Positions 8,884-15,618 of a stretch of 28,571 nt of DNA are shown in pieces. This DNA is from Saprolegnia diclina VS20. Its lineage: Eukaryota > Oomycota > Saprolegniomycetes > Saprolegniales > Saprolegniaceae. Under the pieces are notes generated by a model. That model did not search any database. It had not been told where the DNA came from and worked only from the letters and a program-made list of their open reading frames with translations. The translations under genes and the position numbers were made by a program. The stretch covers positions 1,079,853 through 1,108,423 of the forward strand of contig NW_008246071.1 in assembly GCF_000281045.1 (NCBI RefSeq). The letters are read 5' to 3'. Positions within the stretch are counted from its first letter, which is position 1. Every line of letters starts with the position of its first letter.

Positions 8884-11800
8884 ATGGACTGGGCGAAGCT
8901 GCTATCGCCCCATCAAGGGACCGACTGGACCTTGGCGGAGGACGCGGCCTTGGCCGTCCAGCTCAAGCTCTTCTCGCAGACGCTCCTCGCGCGGACCAAG
9001 GCGCTCGAGAACTCGATCTGGGAGCTCGGACGGGACGCGGAGCGCGCAGACGTGCGGCTCAACAACTCGATCAACCAGTTCTTAATGCTGAGCGACAGCC
9101 AATTCATTGAGAACCGCGTGTACGAAGAAGAGGAAGACGATGTGGTCGTGGCACCGGCGGACGCGGACGGAGCGGCGCAGCCGACGAGCGACGACAAGCC
9201 GGTCGAGCCCGAGCCGGCCAAGGACGAGCCGGCCAAGAAGAAGGACATCCAGGTCGTCGATCAGTATCGGTACGCCCGTTGCGATGTACTACATGTGTCT
9301 GATGCACATGCGATTAGGGCGGCGCTGGAGATGGGCATGACCGCCATGAAGCTCTTCTCGGTCGGCAACGACGAGGACGACGATGTCGTCGACATTTACA
9401 ACGAGCGTCCATTGCCGTTTGTCATTGGCACGAAGGAGTTTCTCGAGGATGAGTACTTGGGCCTCGGCGCGGCGCCCGACTCGGACACGGACGACGACGG
9501 CAGCGAGGCGTACAGCAGCTCGGACGTCTCGGAGAGCGAGGACGAGTCGGAAGAGGAAGAGTCCGAGTCGGAAGAAGACGGGTCAGACGAAGATGAATCG
9601 GAAGATGACGAAGACGAGGTGCAGCACGATAGCAGTGCACGCCCTCGACCGCCAATGCCGCCGATGCCGCCAAAGCCAGCGGCTGCCCACGTCGACGACT
9701 CGGACGACTCGGACGACTCGGAAGACCTTTTCGGCTTCAAGCCGTCGACGGCGTCCAAGCCTGCGCCGCCCAAGCGCGGTGGCCTCTTTGGCGTGGACAG
9801 CGACGACGAGAGCGAGGCGTCGGGCCACGATGGACACCACTCGTCGCTCTTTGCCGCCCAAGAAACAAAGACTGGTGACTTGTTTGACGGTCGTGCGGCG
9901 CCACCGCCAGCTGCACCTACGGCCCGCCCGCCCGTGAACGACCTCTTCAGCGAGCTCAAGGCCTCGGCCGCAGCCCGGCAGCAACCCAAGCCAGCGTCGA
10001 CCGGCCAAGCGCTGTTTGGCGAAAGCGACAGCGACGCCGAATCGACGAGCAGCGGCCTTTTTGGCTGCCAGTCAACTGTCAACATGTCTCGAAAGGCGTC
10101 CCTTCCGCCGGCCACGAAACCAGCGTTCGACGTGGATTCCGACTCGGAGTCGAGCTTGTTTGGGTCCTCGCGTGCGCAGCCCAAGGCGCCGGTTGTCCCC
10201 GCACCAACGGCAGCGCCGTCCCTGCCGCCGCCGCAGCAATCGAAGCGACTCTTTGGCGACACCAGTGACGACGACGATGACTCGATGGGCCTCTTTGGCC
10301 GCCCGGCAGCCAAATCGACGCCGGCTGCGCCCGTCGCGGCACCGCCCGTGTCGGCACCCCCTGCCGCGCCAAAAAAACCGGCCATGTTTGACAGCGACAG
10401 CGACGACGACGACCATGGTGGCTTATTTGGCGCACCGAAAAGCAAGCCGACAAATGCGGCAGCTCCGATGGACACGAAACCGGCGGCCCCGATGGCTCCG
10501 GTGCCGCCACGAATGACACCGGCCGCCAAGCCAAACACCCTCTTTGGCAACGACAGTGATGACAGCGACGACGACGGCGGTGGCTTGTTTGGGGCGCCCA
10601 AGGCGGCGCCGACACCCTCGATTGCGGTACCGCCACCAAAACCTGTCGCGCCACAGCCCCCAGTGGTCTCGCAGCCCCCAGTGGTCTCGCAGCCTCCTGT
10701 GGTCTCGCAGCCTCCTGTGGTCTCGCAGCCTCCCGTGGTCGCGCCTGTGGCGACGAGGGCGCCGTCGAAAGCGTCCAACCTATTTGGCGGCTCTGATGAC
10801 GACAGTGATGACGATGGTGGCCTCTTTGGCAAGCCGCCGCCGGCCAAGCCTACGATGGTCACAATCACCGAGACGACAACAACGACGACGACGACGACGA
10901 TCGCGCCGCAGACGCGACTGCACAGTTTATTTAAATCCGACGAGGTCGACGCGAGTGCGTCAAGCGCGAGTCTCTTTGGGACGCCGCAGCGGCCGTCGTC
11001 GCGCAAAAACTTGTTTGCGCCCGAGCCCAAGACGTCGAGTACGCTCTTTGGCGACGACAGCGATAACGAGTCGACGGCCAGCGGCCTCTTTGGGTCGTCC
11101 AACAAGAAGCCGGCGCCGGTCGTCGCACCACCGGTGGTGGCTGCGCCAGCCGTCATTGTGCCCAAGCCGATCGCGCAGCCGCCCAAAGCGGTTGTGCCCC
11201 CGAAACAGGAGAGCGACGACGAGTGGAGCGACGACGATAGCAATGGTGGTGGGCTCTTCGGACGCGCGTCCTCGAGTCTGCAACCCAAACCTACGCCCGC
11301 TCCGTCCACGGCCTCCACGTCGAATTTGTTTGGCCAGCCCATGGCGGCGCCCGCGCCCCAGGCAAGCCTCTTTGGGGCGCCGTCGGCAGCGACACTGCAA
11401 CCCGTAGCGTCGCTTCAGCCTGCTGCGTCGCTCTACTCTGCTGCCTCTCTGCAACCGGCGGCTTCCCTTCAAGCGGCGGCGCCCCTACAGCCTGCGGCGT
11501 CTCCACAGCCCGCAATGGTAGTCCAGCCCAGCAACACAAGTCTCTTTGGTCAACCGTTGACTGCTGCGCCGGCGCAAGCTAGCCTCTTTGGCGCATCGTC
11601 CTCGTCGAGTTCGCTTTTCGGGGCGGCGCCATCGTCGAGTCCGCCGCTGCCGACGGCCGCCGGGTCGTCCCTCTTTGGTTCGGCACCGTCTACTGGCCCA
11701 TCGCTCCCAACTGCGACAAGCTCGTCTCTCTTTGGCTCGATTTCAACGTCGGGCCCACCGGCTCCCGCTGCCAGCAACTCTTCCCTCTTCGGTGCGGCTC

Positions 11801-12168
11801 CGTCGTCGAGCACGGCGTCCCTATTTGGCGCGTCGGCAAGTCCGGCTTTGCCGACGGCTGCGGGCTCTTCCCTCTTCGGCTCGGCGCCGTCGTCGGGTCC
11901 TCCGTTGCCGACGGCTGGAGGTGCGTCGCTTTTTGGTGCTGCACCAGCTAACCCACCGGCGCCGGCGACCTCGAGCCTTTTCGGTAACGCCAGTGCTGCG
12001 GCGCCAGCGACCACCAGTCTCTTTGGCGCAGCACCGGCCACGGCCAAGCCCGCCGGTGTAGCACCGCCGCCGCCACCGGCCGCCCGGCTCTTCAAGGCCG
12101 ACGATTCGGACTCGGAGGGGTGGTCGGACGACGAGGCGTCGCTCTTTGGGCCACCCAAGAAAAAGTAG
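8884..12168 (+). CDS. WASHC2: WASH complex subunit FAM21/WASHC2-like protein with about 36 LF motifs
   Basis: FAM21 recruits the WASH complex to endosomes, where WASH drives Arp2/3 actin branching; its tail binds retromer through LF motifs. The head matches the family: FLMLSDSQFIENRVYEEE (about residues 66-83) and RPLPFVIGTKEFLEDE (about 159-174). An acidic stretch follows, then an intrinsically disordered tail with about 36 L-F motifs, mostly in DxDxDDxxGLFG or SLFGA contexts. One 48-nt intron (9270-9317) is inferred, leaving about 1078 residues. The intron is a multiple of three with no in-frame stop. The ATG at 8884 gives the family N-terminus; an in-frame ATG at 8770 would put promoter-like motifs inside the protein. 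The last third (SLFGSAPS, SLFGAAP) also resembles FG nucleoporins, but the head argues for FAM21. Confidence 0.88.
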   Translation: MDWAKLLSPHQGTDWTLAEDAALAVQLKLFSQTLLARTKALENSIWELGRDAERADVRLNNSINQFLMLSDSQFIENRVYEEEEDDVVVAPADADGAAQPTSDDKPVEPEPAKDEPAKKKDIQVVDQYRYARCDVLHVSDAHAIRAALEMGMTAMKLFSVGNDEDDDVVDIYNERPLPFVIGTKEFLEDEYLGLGAAPDSDTDDDGSEAYSSSDVSESEDESEEEESESEEDGSDEDESEDDEDEVQHDSSARPRPPMPPMPPKPAAAHVDDSDDSDDSEDLFGFKPSTASKPAPPKRGGLFGVDSDDESEASGHDGHHSSLFAAQETKTGDLFDGRAAPPPAAPTARPPVNDLFSELKASAAARQQPKPASTGQALFGESDSDAESTSSGLFGCQSTVNMSRKASLPPATKPAFDVDSDSESSLFGSSRAQPKAPVVPAPTAAPSLPPPQQSKRLFGDTSDDDDDSMGLFGRPAAKSTPAAPVAAPPVSAPPAAPKKPAMFDSDSDDDDHGGLFGAPKSKPTNAAAPMDTKPAAPMAPVPPRMTPAAKPNTLFGNDSDDSDDDGGGLFGAPKAAPTPSIAVPPPKPVAPQPPVVSQPPVVSQPPVVSQPPVVSQPPVVAPVATRAPSKASNLFGGSDDDSDDDGGLFGKPPPAKPTMVTITETTTTTTTTTIAPQTRLHSLFKSDEVDASASSASLFGTPQRPSSRKNLFAPEPKTSSTLFGDDSDNESTASGLFGSSNKKPAPVVAPPVVAAPAVIVPKPIAQPPKAVVPPKQESDDEWSDDDSNGGGLFGRASSSLQPKPTPAPSTASTSNLFGQPMAAPAPQASLFGAPSAATLQPVASLQPAASLYSAASLQPAASLQAAAPLQPAASPQPAMVVQPSNTSLFGQPLTAAPAQASLFGASSSSSSLFGAAPSSSPPLPTAAGSSLFGSAPSTGPSLPTATSSSLFGSISTSGPPAPAASNSSLFGAAPSSSTASLFGASASPALPTAAGSSLFGSAPSSGPPLPTAGGASLFGAAPANPPAPATSSLFGNASAAAPATTSLFGAAPATAKPAGVAPPPPPAARLFKADDSDSEGWSDDEASLFGPPKKK
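10654..10743 (+). repeat. 18-bp coding minisatellite, five units
   Basis: Five consecutive 18-bp units encode QPPVVS (last unit QPPVVA) in the tail of the FAM21-like protein. Units 1 and 2 are identical, as are units 3 and 4, which indicates recent slippage or unequal exchange. The copy number is likely to vary between strains. Confidence 0.9.
10872..10900 (+). repeat. Trinucleotide (ACG)n microsatellite encoding a threonine run
   Basis: A run of ACG/ACA codons encodes about nine consecutive threonines between two LF motifs of the FAM21-like protein. Confidence 0.75.
11397..11520 (+). repeat. Degenerate SLQPAA-type coding repeat
   Basis: About eight imperfect 5- to 6-codon units around [SAP]LQPAAS occur between LF motifs in the FAM21-like tail. 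They are diverged enough that the array looks older than the QPPVVS array. Confidence 0.65.
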
Positions 12169-12239
12169 TGCGTTCTGCTATGCTCGTCACACACTTTCAT
12201 TGCACGACGATAAAACATTCAAAGTTATGACGACTAATG

Positions 12240-13244
12240 TTACGAGTACAAACTAATCTGACATGGCAAGTGCACCGTGTCGCGTGGACATCTATGGTAG
12301 GCCACGACCGGTGCGACTTGGAGCTTCTCGGTGCTGTCGAGAACAAAGGCGACGCCAAGATCGTGCTGGTTGAGCAAGACGCGGATCGTCTTCTTGCTCC
12401 GGTCCAGCACAAGCGTGAGCATGTCCCCGTGGAGACACGTGATGTGGCACCCACTCGGCCCAAAGCTGGCGCTGTGCGGACCCCGTGCAACATGCACAAA
12501 CCACCCGTCGTAGCTCGATTGTCGCTTTGTCGGACACGGCGTAAAGCCGACCGCGATGCTGCCTTCCACCTTGACGAGCCGCATGGCCACGTGGTCCATG
12601 CGGCCGTGGACGATCGCGTGCTCGAAGGCATATTCGTTGCCTTGGGACGGCGTCGAAATAAGCGTGCGCTTGTCGGCGCTCATGTTGAAGTAGCGGCTCG
12701 AGAGCCGTTGGGACCATAGCGCCGAGCCCTCGGTCTGCATGTACCCCACCGGCACGTCCCACGTGGCGAGCTTGTCGAGGATCCAGCGGACCTCGCGAGA
12801 AATGACGCCGCGCACATTCAATACGTGGTACAAGAGGACATTGATCGCTCGGACGTAAATGCGGTGCGGCGTGCGGTTGCTTATGTGCACGACGGCGGCG
12901 CCATCGGGCGCGATCGAGAAGGGCTCGGACAAAATGGCTTCGTAGAGGTCGCATTTGGGAAACTTTTGCAGCATGCTCGTGGGCACGTCCAAGGTCGAGC
13001 GATCATTCAACACAAAGCGCAGCTGCAGCGGGAGCTGGTCGAAAAGCGACACGTCGGCGCCGCCAAGCCACGCCGCCTCGACGCGTTGTAGCCGGGCGTC
13101 CATCGCGCGAGATCGTTCTTCGAGCAGCGCGAGGCGCTCTTCAAACGAGCTTGTTACCGATACAGAGGAAGCGCGCCGAGTGCGCTTGGTCCCGCGTGGC
13201 GCACGGTCCGTCGGGGCCATGCTGTCGGTCGTGCGTCGTGCCAT
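12240..13244 (-). CDS. BTB-like plus SPRY-like domain protein (smaller paralogue)
   Basis: This intronless gene encodes 334 residues. A basic N-terminus (RGTKRTRR) is followed by a short coiled coil (about 33-58). A BTB/T1-like region spans about 75-165 (RFVLNDRSTLDVPTSMLQKFPKCDLYEAIL). A C-terminal beta-rich region (about 185-325) contains GDMLTLVLDRSKKTIRVLLNQHDLGVAF, the pattern of SPRY/B30.2 domains. BTB domains mediate oligomerisation or Cullin-3 binding, and SPRY domains bind proteins. A substrate-adaptor role is possible, but both domain calls are by eye. The adjacent gene at 13472-15463 has the same order of regions and is a likely tandem paralogue. It converges with the FAM21-like gene, 71 bp apart. 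A perfect inverted repeat covers its start codon. Confidence 0.75.
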   Translation of the reverse strand: MARRTTDSMAPTDRAPRGTKRTRRASSVSVTSSFEERLALLEERSRAMDARLQRVEAAWLGGADVSLFDQLPLQLRFVLNDRSTLDVPTSMLQKFPKCDLYEAILSEPFSIAPDGAAVVHISNRTPHRIYVRAINVLLYHVLNVRGVISREVRWILDKLATWDVPVGYMQTEGSALWSQRLSSRYFNMSADKRTLISTPSQGNEYAFEHAIVHGRMDHVAMRLVKVEGSIAVGFTPCPTKRQSSYDGWFVHVARGPHSASFGPSGCHITCLHGDMLTLVLDRSKKTIRVLLNQHDLGVAFVLDSTEKLQVAPVVAYHRCPRDTVHLPCQISLYS

Positions 13245-13269
13245 GGGTCAATAATTTATTGACCCATGG
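13241..13269. repeat. Perfect 14-bp inverted repeat over a start codon
   Basis: Arms CCATGGGTCAATAA and TTATTGACCCATGG flank a single T. The left arm contains the start codon (13242-13244) of the minus-strand BTB/SPRY gene. In RNA a loop as small as one base cannot close fully, so a few inner AT pairs would open, but a GC-anchored stem would still enclose the AUG. Confidence 0.85.
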
Positions 13270-13471
13270 TCGTGCAAAAGTGTGCCACAGAGAAATCGTC
13301 CCATCGATTGTATGTCACATAGTGGATCCAAGTAATATGCAATATGGTCAAAAGCACCGCCTCGGTATGGATACATGGCTTGTGGCAGCGCATCCTTTTA
13401 TACAGGTCAACACCCATATGTATTAGTTCTTTCAGTCATCGAGTATTGAAATAAATGTATTGTGAAAGGTT

Positions 13472-15463
13472 TTAGCCGTAAAACGTCACGTGGCAGCCGT
13501 GCTGGACACGGAGCACGTCGATGCTGGGGCGGAGCCCAATCGACGGGAACAACGGCTGTCGCACGTGGCGTGGTTCGAGGCGAAACGCGACGTCAAGTTC
13601 CATTTGGTTGCGAAAAAAGCGCAGCCACAGCGTGTCTCGGTCCAGAAGGACCGTGAGGAGGTCGCCGCGCTCAAACGTCACGGGGCGTTGCTCCATGTAG
13701 TCGAATGCTTTGGTCGTATGGACGAGGTACGCTTTCTGAAAGGCTTGGACGTGGATGAACCAACCAGCAAAATTGCCGGGCTCGAGAGACGGCTCGCGGG
13801 GTCCCAGCCCCACAAGCACGCGACCACCAATGTCGCCGAGTACGACAGAGAAGCGTGTGACGGCGTTCGCACCGTACGCCCATTCAAAGTCGAGGTCATT
13901 TTCGTACAGAAGCGAGGCCGCCTTGTTGTTGTTGAGGAGCGCAATCTTGGCCGACGAGAGCGTGCCATCAAACGTAAAGAGGGTCGGCGACCGCTCAAAC
14001 CACTTGATGCACCAAAACTTGAGCGTGCAGTGAAGCAGCGTCATGTTGGTCGCCGACAAGTCGCGCGTGTCGAGGTGCTTGTACAAGAGGTACTTGGTGA
14101 TCCGGCCAAAAAGCGCTGGCGACAAATGCACCTGCAGTGCAAACACTGCCGCGCCCGTCTTGTCGATCGCGTACGGCTGGTGCAGCACGACCGTGTGAAA
14201 GTAGCTTGCCTCGTGCTCCAAGAGCGTGCTCGTAGGAAGATCAAATGACTTGCCGTCCACAACAAACGTGAGCATGCGCGGCAACGCCTCCAACCGCGCT
14301 TGGCGCGTCGCTTGCGGCAGTATGCCCATGGCGACGCTCCATGGCTTGATGAGATTGGCCGTCGCCTCCATGAGAAAGTCGGCGCTCACATACATGGTCG
14401 GCGGGAGACTCAGCCACGGCAAGAGGTTCGCCGGCATCAAATGACTCCCGGGAACACCAAGGGTCGTGCGCAATGCTGGTGGCGGCACCCCACTTGCCGG
14501 ACGTATCGAAGTGGCGCGTGCTGGCTCTGCCGATGCGATTGGCGTTGAAGCGAACTGCACCGACGGAAAAGCAGGCACGAGGGCCGCACCGGACGGCGGC
14601 ACATACGTGGCAGAGGCCGGCTGTGGCATGGCCATATCGCGGGCGCTCGGCCGCTCGATTTGGCCTCTCGTCGCCGCAGCAACTTGTGCCTCGAGCTCAG
14701 TGATACGCGACTCGAGGTACGCGTTGTAGCGGTCAAGATCGCGAAGTCGCTTCTCGAGCGCGGCAAGGCGCGACGCGTCGGCGTAGGAAGTTGAACTCGG
14801 CTCGTCGCGTGGAGGCTCCGCTAGCGATGCTTGTGCGTCATCGATTTCTGCGGTCGGCGTAGCCTCTGGTCCCGCCTGTTTGCGTGGTGGGCGGCCTCGC
14901 CCTCGACCTTTCTTGCTTTGAGGCGAGGTATGGAGTGCCGAGACTCCAAGCGGAGCCGCTCTGGACCTCGCGGGGTATCGGCGCTCTGTAGGTTGCTCTT
15001 GCAGCGCGGTTTCGATTAGCTGCGCGCCTGCGCTTGGTTGTCGCGGCTTATCGGCGCTTGGGCTCGTTGTCTTTCGCCGCCGGTTCGTGGCGAGATACCC
15101 ATATTGAGGCTTAAGCGGAATTGTGAGCGTGGGTCGTCCAGCCATCGCGCTTGCGTCATCGTCCGAGAACCTTGAATATGCTGATGCGACAGGCATCTCC
15201 TGCGCCGGCAGCACGCGCTGTGGGCGACCACGCTTCTTTTTGGGCGGTGAAGGTGCTAGCTCGCGTCGTGGGCGACCCCGCTTGCGAGTTGTCGTCGTTG
15301 GGGCCGATGCAGCTTCGAGCGCAATGGCCGTGGCTGCGCTGCGCGGAAGCTCTTGCATCGGCTGTCGCCTTGCTGCTACCTCGTCGCTACCGGTCCCGGG
15401 CACCCCGTCGACGTCCATACCGGCTCGCAAATGGACCGTCGAACTTTGTGCATGGGCCATCAT
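13472..15463 (-). CDS. AT-hook, BTB-like and SPRY-like protein (larger paralogue)
   Basis: This intronless gene encodes 663 residues. Three AT-hook-type motifs occur: KRGRPRR (61-67), KKRGRPQR (76-83) and KGRGRGRPPRK (185-195). These bind the minor groove of AT-rich DNA. A coiled coil covers about 231-264 (ALEKRLRDLDRYNAYLESRITELEAQV). A BTB-like region spans about 396-490 (LTFVVDGKSFDLPTSTLLEHEASYF). A SPRY-like region spans about 500-655 and includes ERGDLLTVLLDRDTLWLRFFRNQ. The last two parts align in order with the smaller neighbour gene on the same strand, 227 bp downstream, so a tandem duplication followed by gain or loss of the AT-hook N-terminus is likely. It probably acts in the nucleus. 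In-frame ATGs at 15460 and 15418 are alternative starts. Confidence 0.78.
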   Translation of the reverse strand: MMAHAQSSTVHLRAGMDVDGVPGTGSDEVAARRQPMQELPRSAATAIALEAASAPTTTTRKRGRPRRELAPSPPKKKRGRPQRVLPAQEMPVASAYSRFSDDDASAMAGRPTLTIPLKPQYGYLATNRRRKTTSPSADKPRQPSAGAQLIETALQEQPTERRYPARSRAAPLGVSALHTSPQSKKGRGRGRPPRKQAGPEATPTAEIDDAQASLAEPPRDEPSSTSYADASRLAALEKRLRDLDRYNAYLESRITELEAQVAAATRGQIERPSARDMAMPQPASATYVPPSGAALVPAFPSVQFASTPIASAEPARATSIRPASGVPPPALRTTLGVPGSHLMPANLLPWLSLPPTMYVSADFLMEATANLIKPWSVAMGILPQATRQARLEALPRMLTFVVDGKSFDLPTSTLLEHEASYFHTVVLHQPYAIDKTGAAVFALQVHLSPALFGRITKYLLYKHLDTRDLSATNMTLLHCTLKFWCIKWFERSPTLFTFDGTLSSAKIALLNNNKAASLLYENDLDFEWAYGANAVTRFSVVLGDIGGRVLVGLGPREPSLEPGNFAGWFIHVQAFQKAYLVHTTKAFDYMEQRPVTFERGDLLTVLLDRDTLWLRFFRNQMELDVAFRLEPRHVRQPLFPSIGLRPSIDVLRVQHGCHVTFYG

Positions 15464-15618
15464 GTCAAAGTACTTGATGTTTGTATGGAATACAACAACC
15501 GAGGTCTGAACGATGTCAAGGCGATACGGGGCATACGTTAATCAAGAGAAAGGTTTCGAAGTCGAACAACACGTTTCACGGTATCTTGTTGGTCTATGGT
15601 GCCCACGTGAAGTCGAGC
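15464..15618. promoter_or_regulatory. Short bidirectional promoter region
   Basis: Only 155 bp separate the start codons of the divergent AT-hook/BTB gene and the SFI1-like gene, so core promoters and both 5' leaders must share this space. I see no TATA box, TATCCGGA motif or perfect CCAAT box in it. Confidence 0.5.

Noticed and set aside
9396-11342. 648-codon open frame antisense to the FAM21-like gene
   Set aside because: It mirrors repetitive acidic/LF codons of the sense gene (runs of Ser and Gly), has no domain, and disappears outside the sense coding region.
11580-12168. FG-nucleoporin identity for the LFG-rich protein
   Set aside because: The head segments FLMLSDSQFIENRVY and RPLPFVIGTKEF match the WASH subunit FAM21, and most motifs are LF in acidic context rather than spaced FG.
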